Below, piece by piece: positions 1 through 11,356 of a stretch of 58,792 nt of DNA (the stretch's first letter is position 1; each line of letters starts with the position of its first letter). The notes beneath the pieces were generated by a model. That model saw only the letters and a list, made by a program, of their open reading frames with translations, had not been told where the DNA came from and made no database searches. The stretch is from Nemertoderma westbladi (Eukaryota; Xenacoelomorpha; Nemertodermatida; Nemertodermatidae). Location: the NCBI GenBank assembly GCA_032718475.1, contig JAUCBJ010004233.1, positions 1 to 58,792 of the forward strand, given 5' to 3'. The position numbers were made by a program, and so were the translations under genes.

Positions 1-3000
1 GTCACTGCGCTCTCACCGCACTGTCACTGCGCTCTCACCGCACTGTCACTGCGCTCTCACCGCACTGTCACTGCGCTCTCACCGCACTGTCACTGCGCTC
101 TCACCGCACTGTCACTGCGCTCTCACCGCACTGTCACTGCGCTCTCGCCGCACTGTCACTGCGCTCTCGCCGCACTGTCACTGCGCTCTCACCGCACTGT
201 CACTGCGCTCTCGCCGCACTGTCACTGCGCTCTCACCGCACTGTCACTGCGCTCTCACCGCACTGTCACTGCGCTCTCACCGCCCTGTCACTGCGCTCTC
301 ACCGCACTGTCACTGCGCTCTCACCGCACTGTCACTGCGCTCTCACCGCACTGTCACCGCGCTCTCACCGCACTGTCACTGCGCTCTCACCACACTGTCA
401 CTGCGCTCTCACCGCACTGTCACTGCGCTCTCACCGCACTGTCACTGCGCTCTCACCGCACTGTCACCGCGCTCTCACCGCACTGTCACTGCGCTCTCAC
501 CACACTGTCACTGCGCTCTCACCGCACTGTCACTGCGCTCTCACCGCACTGTCACCGCGCTCTCACCGCACTGTCACTGCGCTCTCACCACACTGTCACT
601 GCGCTCTCACCGCACTGTCACTGCGATTTCAGAGCGCTGTCACTGCGCTCTCACCGCACTGTCACTGCGCTCTCACCGCACTGTCACTGCGCTCTCACCG
701 CACTGTCACTGCGCTCTCACCGCACTGTCACCGCGCTCTCACCGCACTGTCACTGCGCTCTCACCACACTGTCACTGCGCTCTCACCGCACTGTCACTGC
801 GCTCTCACCGCACTGTCACTGCGCTCTTACCGCACTGTCACTGCGCTCTCACCGCACTGTCACTGCGCTCTCACCGCCCTGTCAAGGCGCTCTCACCGCA
901 CTGTCACTGCGCTCTCATCGTACTGTCACTGCGCTCTCACCGCCCTGTCAAGGCGCTCTCACCGCACTGTCACTGCGCTCTCATCGTACTGTCACTGCGC
1001 TCTCACCGCTCTGTCACTGCGCTCTCACCGCACTGTCACTGCGCTCTCACCGCACTGTCACTGCGCTCTCACCGCACTGTCACTGCGCTCTCACCGCACT
1101 GTCACTGCGCTCTCACCGCACTGTCACTGCGCTCTCACCGCACTGTCACTGCGCTCTCATCGTACTGTCACTGCGCTCTCACCGTACTGTCACTGCGATT
1201 TCAGAGCGCTGTCACTGCGCTCTCACCGCACTGTCACTGCGCTTTCACCGCACTGTCACTGCGCTCTCACTGCACTGTCACTGCGCTCTCACCGCACTGT
1301 CACTGCGCTCTCACCGCACTGTCACTGCGCTCTCATCGTACTGTCACTGCGCTCTCACCGTACTGTCACTGCGATTTCAGAGCGCTGTCACTGCGCTCTC
1401 ACCGCACTGTCACTGCGCTTTCACCGCACTGTCACTGCGCTCTCACTGCACTGTCACTGCGCTCTCACCGCACTGTCACTGCGCTCTCACTGCACTGTCA
1501 CTGCGCTCTCACCGCTCTGTCACTGCGCTATCACCGCACTGTCACTGCGCTCTCACCGCACTGTCACTGCGCTCTCACCGCTCTGTCACTGCGCTCTCAC
1601 CGCACTGTCACTGTGCTCTCACCGCACTGTCACTGTGCTCTCACCGCACTGTCACTGCGCTCTCACCGCACTGTCACTGCGCTCTCACCGCACTGCCACT
1701 GCGCTCTCACCGCTCTGTCACTGCGCTCTCACCGCACTGTCACTGCGCTCTCACCGCACTGTCACTGCGCTCTCACCGCACTGTCACTGCGCTCTCACCG
1801 CACTGTCACTGCGCTCTCACCGCACTGTCACTGCGCTCTCACCGCACTGTCACTGCGCTCTCACCGCACTGTCACTGCGCTCTCACCGCTCTGTCACTGC
1901 GCTCTCACCGCACTGTCACTGCGCTCTCACCGCACTGTCACTGCGCTCTCACCGCACTGTCACTGCGATTTCAGAGCGCTGTCACTGCGCTCTCACCGCA
2001 CTGTCACTGTGCTCTCACCGCACTGTCACTGCGCTCTCACCGCTCTGTCACTGCGCTCTCACCGCACTGTCACTGCGCTCTCACCGCTCTGTCACTGCGC
2101 TCTCACCGCACTGTCACTGCGCTCTCACCGCTCTGTCACTGCGCTCTCACCGCACTGTCACTGCGCTCTCACCGCACTGTCACTGCGCTCTCACCGCACT
2201 GTCACTGCGCTTTCACCGCTCTGTCACTGCGCTCTCACCGCACTGTCACTGCGCTCTCACCGCTCTGTCACTGCGCTCTCACCGCACTGTCACTGCGCTC
2301 TCACCGCCCTGTCACTGCGCTCTCACCGCTCTGTCACTGCGCTCTCACCGCTCTGTCACTGCGCTCACACCGCTCTGTCACTGCGCTCTTACCGCACTGT
2401 CACTGCGCTCTCACCGCACTGCCACTGCGCTCTCACCGCACTGTCACTGCGATTTCAGAGCGCTGTCACTGCGCTCTCACCGCACTGTCACTGCGCTCTC
2501 ACCGCACTGTCACTGCGCTCTCACCGCACTGTCACTGCGCTCTCACCGCCCTGTCAAGGCGCTCTCACCGCACTGTCACTGCGCTCTCATCGTACTGTCA
2601 CTGCGCTCTCACCGCCCTGTCAAGGCGCTCTCACCGCACTGTCACTGCGCTCTCATCGTACTGTCACTGCGCTCTCACCGCACTGTCACTGCGCTCTCAC
2701 CGCACTGTCACTACGCTCTCACCGCGCTGTCACTGCGCTCTCACCGCTCTGTCACTGCGCTCTCACCGCTCTGTCACTGCGCTCTCACCGCTCTGTCACT
2801 GCGCTCTTACCGCACTGTCACTGCGCTCTCACCGCACTGTCACTGCGCTCTCACCGCACTGTCACTGCGATTTCAGAGCGCTGTCACTGCGCTCTCACCG
2901 CACTGTCACTGCGCTCTCACCGCACTGTCACTGCGCTCTCACCGCACTGTCACTGCGCTCTCACCGTCCTGTCAAGGCGCTCTCACCGCACTGTCACTGC

Positions 3001-3352
3001 GCTCTCATCGTACTGTCACTGCGCTCTCACCGCCCTGTCAAGGCGCTCTCACCGCACTGTCACTGCGCTCTCATCGTACTGTCACTGCGCTCTCACCGCA
3101 CTGTCACTGCGCTCTCACCACACTGTCACTACGCTCTCACCGCGCTGTCACTGCGCTCTCACCGCACTGTCACTGCGATTTCAGAGCGCTGTCACTGCGC
3201 TCTCACCGCACTGTCACTGCGCTTTCACCGCACTGTCACTGCGCTTTCACCGCACTGTCAAGGCGCTCTCATCGTACTGTCACTGCGCTCTCACCGCACT
3301 GTCACTGCGCTCTCACCGCACTGTCACTGCGCTCTCACCGCACTGTCACTGT
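1..3352. repeat. 22-bp satellite array (about 152 units, runs off the left edge)
   Basis: The unit starts GTCACTGCGCTCTCACC and ends GCACT, 22 bp in all. A variant unit containing GATTTCAGAGCGCT recurs at 625, 1197, 1373, 1967, 2451, 2869 and 3177. Every spacing (572, 176, 594, 484, 418, 308) is a whole multiple of 22, so that stretch has no net indel. A second variant with CTGTCAAGG recurs in pairs near 890/950, 2550/2620 and 2970/3040, which suggests block (higher-order) duplication. Because 22 is 1 modulo 3, a stop-free unit leaves all three forward frames open and each gives the same 22-residue repeat. The long apparent ORFs at 1613-3568 and 1635-3368 are therefore by-products. The array ends at about 3352 in GTGACTATAG. 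Confidence 0.97.
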
Positions 3353-4167
3353 GACTATAGTCGATTGAAGAAAACTTATTCACCGTCTGTCTGTGTCAGT
3401 TCGGTTTTACTGAACATTGTCGCCATTTTCTTTGGTCATTTTAGTGTCTTCTATTCGATGTTTCGCCATAATGGATTACAGTACACGTTAAACAATTATT
3501 TACATGCAGTAACTAGTCCCGTCACTGCAAACTGGATAATAAAGCAGCATTACATAATTAATAAGTAATTTTAATCCATTGTCTCATTGACAATGAAATA
3601 GAACCAGAACCTCTAGACAGACAGCCAAATCCTTAAACGAATTGAATGCCCTTTCCTTTCTATGTTTTCTCTTACATCCTGCTTGTCTCGTCTAAAAGGC
3701 TCTGCATTACTAGTTCTATTATTATTTTGTTTGCGACATTTCTTATCTTATATACTTGAGGTTTTCAGTAGAGTGGGATGATACAATTAATATACCGGTA
3801 TATAACTGAGACCGTTGCTCTGGCTAATTCATAAAATTTTTATTACAGTCAATATATGACACTTTCTTTAACATGAAAACTTTCATACACGCAAGTTTTT
3901 CAGAAGCATTAACAATTGAAAAAAAAAACGACTTATGTACTGTACTTGTTGTTTCAATGTAACTTCACATTATTATTTTCCCTGTGGTATATTTTTTATA
4001 CTATCAACTACATTTTTTCATGTCACAAAACGCTCGGATTGGCACACTGTAAAGAGCCAGATACTTTCAAGCACTGTATAAATAAAGTTTTGTAAACTTT
4101 TTTCATGAAGGAAGCGAGTGATAATTTGCCTAAGAGTGCAAAAATTTCAGTTTAAAACTGAAATTTC

Positions 4168-4270
4168 GTGCGCACAAGATTTAAGAGCTGAAAAGTTGTG
4201 CGCACGAGATATAAGAGCTGAAAAGTCGTGCGCACGAGATTTAAGAGCTGATAAGTCGTGCGCATGAGAG
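4168..4270. repeat. 30-bp tandem repeat, about 3.4 copies
   Basis: Units begin GTGCGCAC at 4168, 4198, 4228 and 4258, exactly 30 bp apart, and share the core AAGAGCTGAAAAGT. The units differ at a few positions. Confidence 0.9.
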
Positions 4271-5138
4271 AGCCGAAAAGTCAAAGTCGCCTAAATCTCG
4301 TTTTCACTTTTCGGTTACGAAGAAATATTAAAATCATACGATGGCCCTTCAGAGCAACCATAAGAAACAGCTTTGTTCACGTCACGTCACGTCAAAATCC
4401 ACGTCACGTATTCATTCTTAATGGAAATTTCATCCAAGGGCGGTTTCGTTTATAGCCAGCCGGCTGGCTTACTAGTAATAGTTATATTAAACGAGTGATT
4501 GATTTTTTGTGACACCGACCAAGATTGGCCACTCAAGGCATTAGCATGTAAATAATATATTCCAAATATCTAATAATAGATTTGTGTATCATTGGATACA
4601 AATGCATCGTGCAATGTTGTACAGTTAATCACTTCACTGCTAGGCCAACAACTGGGGGGTGGGTAATATGGATGATGCTACCCCAACATGGCATCCTCTC
4701 CAACAGCAGCATGAAGCCAGCTGCCAGCCCAAAACGCCCCTGATTGGTTACTAAGGAGTTGTAATCGATGCTGCAGCTATGTAGGCCCAATCGTCTTTAT
4801 GAGGGTACCATTAGTGGTTCACAGCATTATTGCCTATAAAGGCAAAGAAGGCCCTCATAAAGCTCTGCCCTTGTATTGTGAAAATTAATTAGTTTTTTTC
4901 CTTACCGTAATTGTTGTTTACTTTATTATAATAATAAAATTAAGAGTTATTAAAGTTATTTTTTGAATTGAAACATAAATTACCTTTCCATAACATACAA
5001 CATACAACTATATGTTATACTAAATAACTGAATTTTCACTAATATTTGCCATAAAATTAATCGTTAGTAACAAGTAGGTGTAGGCCTGTAGGCCTACAGT
5101 ATTTTTTTTTATTTTTTTTCAGAGGCGTATTCTAAAGG

Positions 5139-5160
5139 GGGAGGGGGGGGGGGGGGGGGG
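5139..5160. repeat. poly-G tract
   Basis: A run of mostly uninterrupted G residues. Long G or C runs recur in this window at about 22187-22210, 26864-26885, 39534-39550, 53153-53175 and 54577-54597. Their exact lengths may be affected by sequencing error. Confidence 0.85.
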
Positions 5161-5528
5161 TTGGTTGGCCCTGAGCTTTGTGTGCTGAGGTTCTGCTGAG
5201 GAGCTTTGAGGCTCTGAGCTGAGGTTTGTTTTGACTAATATAAATCTGCTATGTGCCTGTATGCTACCTGGCTCAACTCAACCCATTGATATGATCGAAT
5301 GAGTTCCGCAATAGAAGTTCCGAAAAGCTGTTATAAATTTATATAAATATTTTTAATCATTATCATTCCGGTAGTAATAATTTATTTATTAAACGATGGG
5401 GAGGATAGGCCTACTATTTACTTTTTTAATCGAGTCAATCTAGCAAAAAACCCACCTGAGAAATTCGCAATCACCAAAAACAATTTTTTTCTGTTGAATA
5501 TTACCTTGTTCTTAGTACATATCATTCA

Positions 5529-5585
5529 TTACATGTCGTTACAAGTACTTATTACAGTATTACATGTCGTTACAAGTACTTATTA
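5529..5585. repeat. 31-bp direct duplication before the start codon
   Basis: TTACATGTCGTTACAAGTAC and the following TTATTA occur twice, 31 bp apart, ending about 50 bp before the receptor-like gene start. It could be a local slippage product or part of a promoter or 5' UTR. No function can be read from it. Confidence 0.75.
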
Positions 5586-5635
5586 TTCATAATAATTAAT
5601 TGTGACCAAACATTTTATCTTAATTCTAACTAACT

Positions 5636-6481
5636 ATGGGTCCCATTGCAATCGTTTCTGTACTATTGATTGGCTTTATATCAGTTCACGGTCTTCAACT
5701 ACAGAGCTTCGCACCTCAATGCTTGTCTCCGCAGTTCAACATGGAAGGCTACGAGGTCGAGCCAGATGTAACAAATGTTAACAACTATTATCAGAGCATC
5801 AATAAGGTTGTCCTCCCAGCGGTGTTCCCCATTAGCGAACCAGGGTCCAATGGGCCATTCGGTAAATGCTCTGAAACCAATGTGTCTTTCAGTGGAGTAC
5901 AGAATGCCATCGCTTTCCAATACGCGATCCAGATGGTTAATCAGGATCCTACAGTCCTACCAGGGGTAGAATTAGTGGGTATCATCTTCGACTCCTGCGG
6001 TTCCCCTGGACGCGCGGGCCGAGACATGGCTAACTTCCTTAGCGGAGTCGTGACTCCAGGCACTGGGTTCACCAACACCGACTATCAATATATCAAGGTG
6101 GTCTACGCTGGACTTACCAACGACGATGTGAAGGCGGTCGCAGGACCAGCTGGTCGCATGGGTTACATTACAGTGTCGTCAGGGGCAACAGCTGAGGAAC
6201 TGTCTGACACAACCGAGTATCCATATTTCCTTCGCACAACGCCATCTATCGAGAACTTGGCAAAGACGTTGGTTGGAATTCTAAAACACTATGAGTGGAC
6301 TTTTGTTTCTCTGGTGTATTCGGCTGACTCTTTTGGGAGAGATGCGGCCCGACATTTTAGAGACGAGGCCGCTTACGATCATATTTGTATCGGAGTAGAT
6401 TTTCACGTCAATGGCAGTGTTGTTCGGGATGCCACAGGCGCACTGGTTTTGTTAAAGCAGCAGTATGATAGGGGAGCCAAG
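5636..6481 (+). CDS. Exon 1 of a class C GPCR/mGluR-like Venus-flytrap receptor, GPI-anchor type
   Basis: This exon encodes residues 1-282 and includes the start. ATG 5636 is preceded by an in-frame TAA at 5627-5629, which fixes it as the first possible start. Residues 1-19 form a signal peptide (hydrophobic IAIVSVLLIGFI). The rest is lobe 1 and the start of lobe 2 of an ANF_receptor-type ligand-binding domain. Landmarks typical of metabotropic glutamate receptors are LPGVELVGIIFDSC (108-121), ATAEELSDTTEYPYFLRTTPS (184-204) and WTFVSLVYSADSFG (221-234). N-glycosylation sequons occur at NVS (82) and NGS (259). The exon ends at a consensus donor, AAG|GTGAGT at 6481/6482, in phase 0. The open frame runs four codons into the intron before a stop. 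The mGluR-like family assignment comes from remembered motifs and is fairly sure. The ligand is unknown. Confidence 0.9.
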
Positions 6482-6559
6482 GTGAGTCAATGGTAGATCT
6501 AATAATTGGTAAAGGACATGACCTATGTATGTATGTATGTATGTGTTTGTTTTGTTATG

Positions 6560-6737
6560 TGGGGCGAGCCACGAAGTGAGTGAGCCTTAGCGTAGTGGTA
6601 CCATTAATCAACCTGTCGTTCTGTCGTTCTGTCGTGTTCAATTTTAAATGGGGCGAGCCACGAAGTGAGTGAGCCTTAGCGTAGTGGTACCATTAATCAA
6701 CCTGTCGTTCTGTCGTTCTGTCGTGTTCAATTTTAAA
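6560..6737 (+). repeat. Dispersed GGGGCGAGC repeat family, 89-bp unit in tandem
   Basis: Two near-identical 89-bp units start with GGGGCGAGCCACGAAGTG at 6561 and 6650 and include a TGTCGTTC-rich stretch. The sequence after the second unit (to about 6840), with TAATAACTCGGCCAATC, TTGGTACACATG and AAAAGTTTAGAAATTTTCC, is shared with copies at 33726-33935, in part at 45894 and 51163-51245, and on the minus strand at 56460-56671. Confidence 0.8.
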
Positions 6738-6861
6738 CGTTAATAACTCGGCCAATCTTTGATGAAATCTATCCAAACTTGGTACACATGTTGTTTGGCA
6801 AAAGTTTAGAAATTTTCCAAGTAGAATTTCCGTGTGGCCTTCGAGAAGCTAAGATAATAGC

Positions 6862-8727
6862 CAGTGCCGGATTAAGCATCTGGTGGCCCTAAGGCACATT
6901 TTACTAATTTCCAAAAATGGCCCGAAAATTGATATTTTTCCGCAAACCCTTTCAAAATAAAAAGCTGCTAAAAACAATTGAAATTGTGAAAATGTTGCGA
7001 AGGAAATATAAAGTATTTTCGTTGGATGACTGACTGCAAATAACTACTAAGTACTTTAATAATAAGTAGGCCTACTTTGCAAAAATAGTTTTCATCAAGA
7101 ATTGTAACATTACTAAACGGCATACAGTATAAAACCTTTGCTATAAAAAGTGTAATGGTTTTGGTAGAATTTCTCAAGCTTTAATTTTTTAATATATTAA
7201 TGGGACCATTACCCCAAATCTATTTGTTTTATTTATAAAGCTACTATTCTGAAACTTTAACACAATGATCTGTGATCTTTTATATACTACAGTATGAAAA
7301 CTGAGTATAGGTAGATTCATAAACCGTTTGTTCGAAAAATATGGCACTTTTTGAGCAGGTCGGTTTTTTCAAAATTAGGTGCAAAAAATATTGTTACAAA
7401 ATCGGCTCTAGAAGATCCAAATGGCAATGTTTTACCAAACCAACGATAGTAGTCCTAAAGCTGCTGAACATTTTGGTATATTATGTTTGATGGCAATTGA
7501 GTAAAAAATAAAATAGTAGTAGAATTTAGTAGTAGAATTTAGTGATGAAAAAAGTCAAAATCGACAAACTGATAAAAAGGTTGTTTTATACAGAGAGTCA
7601 TAAATATCAGCAATATATATGTTGTTGAAAAGAGCAGTTTTGAGGTCAAAAAATAATTCAATGTTGAATACCGATATCACCTTATGAAAGCCCTTCTATC
7701 AAAGTACAAAAAAATTGTGCAAATTTTGAATATTTCATTTTGTGGTGGTTAGAGTTGGCCCCCTTAAGGCTGACTAGGCTCCTGTAGGCATTTAGCAATT
7801 TTGATCGGATCGTGGGAATGTGTTATTTATATTCTGTAGGGTAGGTTTTGCACGGTAGGCCTAGTTATCTTTACAGGACTTGCTGAGAAATATAACACAC
7901 CAAAAGTGTGGGCTTTGTGCAAAGATATAATATTTCTGATCTAGATTTGGACTTGCTGAGAAAGTAATGTTCTCCGATAGAAAACAGTCTTGGAAAAAAG
8001 TACTTTTGTCATTAATTTTAATTTACCAAATTCAATTATGCTGCCCAATTATGCTTTTAGGTTTTGCAGGAAATGCACCTAAAAGGCCATCGAATGCAAA
8101 ATTCAATACACGAGGGCAGAACATCTGAATTTCGGTTAAATTAAATTTGTGTCAAGAAGTTATTTCTGACACGTTTTTTTTTTATCACCAACTATTCTAT
8201 CTACAATTAATTAATCCTTTTTTTCATCTATTAGGGCCTATATTTATACAAAAAAAATAATAATAATTTCGCACTACCATATCTCCACGCCATACATTTA
8301 CTATGTACAGTATTTCCAGTATGTCACCACGTCATTATTTGGTTGTACCTGAAAGTTTAAAGAGCATAACTACAAATAATTCCTCACAAATAAATAAAAT
8401 TAAATTCTCCATTGTTCATAATTAGCACTTTAAAGTTTTACTGCCCATGTTTTATTATTTCCCTGCCATCAGGTCTCTAACTAATAACACAGCACCTATC
8501 GGTCGACTGAGCTAGAATTTTGCACTTTCTATCAGAAATTTAGGGTTAGAAAGTAGTCGAAAGATGCACTTTCGTGCTGTTTTCTATAAATTTTAGTGAG
8601 AAAAAATGTGGATTCTCCAGATAAAAATATTTTTTTCACAGGAATGACTCGCTGAGAAAAAATGGCCCGTATTTTCGGTTGGCCCTAAGGCACGTGCCTT
8701 TTATGCCTTTAGGTTAATCCGGCACTG
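6862..8727. mobile_element. Non-autonomous hAT-type DNA transposon with 8-bp TSD
   Basis: The left end CAGTGCCGGATTAA (6862) is matched by its perfect complement TTAATCCGGCACTG ending at 8727. The element is flanked on both sides by ATAATAGC (6854-6861 and 8728-8735), an 8-bp target-site duplication. An 8-bp duplication with CAGTG ends is the hAT signature. The stretch GGCCCTAAGGCAC lies near both ends, in direct orientation. The 1,866-bp interior has no open frame above about 70 codons and no transposase, so it depends on a source element elsewhere. It sits inside intron 1. Confidence 0.9.
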
Positions 8728-9527
8728 ATAATAGCAGTTAATTAGATAATTAAGTTGATTGCGGTGAAAACGCCATTTTCAACCTGCCTTTTAAAGGAAA
8801 TTAATTGTTTTACAGTATAAGATTTAAATAATTATACTTAAAAATTATACAGATATAATCCCCATACGCCATTCTATTATAGTTTTTAATTAGTTTAAGT
8901 GATTTGCTTTAATAAATGTGTCTTTAATTGATCTAAACGTAATTAAACCGCACAATTATTGAGTACAAATTTAATCCTTCCCATTATTGGTCAAGTCTCT
9001 GCTGGTGTGGAGCTAGCTGCTGGGAGTTGTGGCTGTAGACTAACCTGAGAGGAATTGTAATAGAGGCAACCAGTATTGCTATTCCAGCCCAATCACTGAA
9101 TTGTGTTTATTATAGGCTGGACGGGCCGCATAACCGTTCGACTATTACTACTATTGCTATCTCAGTTAAATGACAGATATAATAACATAAATACAATCCA
9201 TGGCATGGCTGTTGTAGGCTTCTGAAATAGTTTATTCCACAATGTATATGTCTGGTTATTTTTTAATTGAATTTTTGCAAAGTAGTAAAATTAATGTTCT
9301 TAAAAATAATATTATTATTTTATATGTAACCTAGGAAATTAGCTACATTTTTTCGCTGCAGCTTTAAGAGTGTACATTGATTTAATATTATTTCAATACC
9401 CATATTACTACATCGGCATAAGATGCGTTGGCGTTGTATCACACATCTCCACATATCACACATCTCCACATAGATGTATCAACAGTTACTCGCACAGTTT
9501 CGAAACTTCGCATAGTTATAACTGTAT

Positions 9528-9830
9528 AAAGATCGTCAGTCTGCGTTTAGGAAAAATATTTTATGACAAAACAGGACAAGCGACGAGCGCAACGAGGCAT
9601 ATAATGAAGACGAGTACTGCGTTGACTAAATTATTATATAAACCACCTGGCTTCACATATTGATCGCATCCCTAGTTATTATTATTATAAAGATCGTCCT
9701 AGCCTGCGTTTAAGAAATATATTTAAATACAAAACAGGACGAACGCAAAGAGGCTTATAATGAAAACGAGTACTGCGTTTATTATATTCCTATAAACCAC
9801 CTGGCTTTGCATATTTAACGTGCGATTGGA
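9528..9830. repeat. Imperfect tandem duplication of about 161 bp
   Basis: AAAGATCGTC opens both units (9528 and 9689). Both contain AAAACAGGAC, GAGTACTGCGTT and ATAAACCACCTGGCTT in the same order, with many substitutions, so it is an old duplication. An open frame at 9370-9663 covers part of it and shows no recognisable protein. Confidence 0.75.
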
Positions 9831-10028
9831 AATAAGTTCGTGCTACCCTTCCGTGGGTGGTAGATGTCGCGGTTATGTATTGGTGGTTGGGAAGGGTGGG
9901 GCGGGGGGGGGGATTAAAAGGGGTGAACACGTACTGTCCACCTTTCTTTGATTGATTGGTGGTGTGGGTAAATTTCTCAAAACCTGATTTTGTGATACAG
10001 TCGCTGCATTTTAATTTGTATATAATAA

Positions 10029-10066
10029 CTAGGCCTCGTGCTGCGCGAAGTCCCCACGAACGTGTA
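10029..10066 (+). repeat. Copy of short dispersed motif CTGCGCGA..CCCCACGAACGTGT
   Basis: The same roughly 35-bp conserved stretch recurs at about 34603-34640, 46691-46728 and, on the minus strand, 56055-56092. The four contexts share only this core, so it may be the conserved end of a dispersed repeat family. Confidence 0.6.
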
Positions 10067-10387
10067 CTATACTGTATTATATATACCACCAAGATCTTAA
10101 TATCTGAGCGCTTATAAAAAATGAGTCATATTTTTACTAACATGTCCTCATTCTGTCGTTAGTTAAATACTTAGATTACTCTAGACTCCTGGTGCTGGTC
10201 AGAGGTAATCCCACCCTACACTACAAGGTTGACTTGTGGCTCTTTCACACACATTCTATGAACTTTTGCTGCAGTTGGAATACTGTAACAAAGAATGCTG
10301 TAATATTATTTAGATGTCTATATTACCCAGAAGACTAAAACAATCTACGTTGACTATCTATATTAATTGCTCTGATATTCTTTCTAG

Positions 10388-10548
10388 ACTGTTGTTTTAC
10401 TAACCAATGAAGCGGAAACCAATGCGATTCTTAAAGAAGCTTCTTCACAAAAAGTGAAGTTCTTTTGGTTGGGAGGCAACTATTGGGGTGAATCTAAAGC
10501 AGTTGTCAGGGATACTGGTACCGCTGCTTTGGGTGCTATTAGTGTCAA
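10388..10548 (+). CDS. Exon 2 of the mGluR-like Venus-flytrap receptor
   Basis: This exon encodes residues 283-336. The acceptor TTTCTAG lies at 10381-10387 and the donor GTAAGT at 10549-10554. The exon begins in phase 0 and ends in phase 2. It reads TVVLLTNEAETNAILKEA, then FFWLGGNYWGES, then a segment ending GAISVK. This matches the part of class C receptor ectodomains where a buried beta strand (VVVLF-like) is followed by WVGSDGW. In place of the usual Asp of GSD this protein has Asn (residue 313). The exon is too short for simple ORF detection and was found by splicing exon 1 to exon 3 in frame. Confidence 0.85.
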
Positions 10549-10992
10549 GTAAGTTGCAGATATCAGATCGGGTGTCTAAGTTGTTCATACTGTGGGGGCT
10601 GGGGGTCGGATGGTTCATTCAGACATGCTATACAGTATGGCGGAATTTAATGATAATGCGTTTTGTAAATCGTTAGTTTTAAATGTCAAACTTGTTGTGT
10701 ATCTATAAATAATATATTACAATTAAAATTTATTTTATTATATTTTATTATGATTACTTTTATTCCAGAATTTTTCATTACTTAATGCTGTTATTATTTA
10801 CCCGCCAAATGTTATTGTAGCACATTACAATTTTGGTTAACATATTATTACAACAACTGTATAGTGTAAGTGTATAACTCTAAATTTGTATTCGACATCG
10901 ACATTGGGGTTTCGATATCAATTTGTGTCGATTTAGTTTGTCATGTTTGTTTGTTTGTTTGTTTGTTTGTTTGTTAAGGATTTGTTTATGTT

Positions 10993-11350
10993 TATAGCCA
11001 CAGTGGCTCCCAGCCCGAGAAATAAGATAACATATTAATATATAATAAAATATAATAATATCTTATAAGATAATAATCATAAAATAAATTACGTAGTTTA
11101 TCCCCACTAGCCACATTACGTGGTGTTGGTGTAGAAAATTATTTATTTATTTATCTTAAATTATTATTATTATTATAGCCACAGTGGCTCCCAGCCCGAG
11201 AAATAAGATAACATATTAATATATAATAAAATATAATAATATCTTATAAGATAATAATCATAAAATAAATTACGTAGTTTATCCCCACTAGCCACATTAC
11301 GTGGTGTTGGTGTAGAAAATTATTTATTTATTTATCTTTAATTATTATTA
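10993..11350. repeat. 181-bp tandem duplication
   Basis: TATAGCCACAGTGGCTCCCA opens both units (10993 and 11174). The units are almost identical through to (TTAT)n and (ATT)n runs, so the duplication is recent. The LINE remnant begins directly after the second unit. Confidence 0.9.
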
Positions 11351-11356
11351 TTATTA

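Larger units (their letters stand above)
3353..5635. other. AT-rich non-coding stretch upstream of the receptor-like gene
   Basis: I see no coding region here. The stretch holds a 30-bp tandem repeat (4168-4270), an 11-bp perfect inverted repeat (CTTTATGAGGG near 4795 and its complement near 4852), a G-run at about 5139-5160, and a 31-bp near-perfect duplication at 5529-5585 just before the gene. Any promoter of the gene should lie here, but I can point to no convincing core element. Confidence 0.6.
6482..10387 (+). other. Intron 1 of the receptor-like gene
   Basis: A phase 0 intron of 3.9 kb with donor GTGAGT and acceptor TTTCTAG at 10381-10387. Almost half is a non-autonomous hAT-type element (6862-8727). 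It also holds an 89-bp tandem duplication of a dispersed repeat, an imperfect 161-bp tandem duplication (9528-9830), a G-rich tract near 9898-9912 and a copy of a short dispersed motif near 10031. I see no coding sequence in it. Confidence 0.85.

Noticed and set aside
1-3352. CRISPR array
   Set aside because: The repeats are contiguous with no unique spacers, and the DNA is eukaryotic.
1613-3568. 651- and 577-codon open frames (1613-3568, 1635-3368)
   Set aside because: Both are read through the 22-bp satellite in different frames and give the same peptide. A stop-free repeat whose unit is not a multiple of 3 opens every frame.
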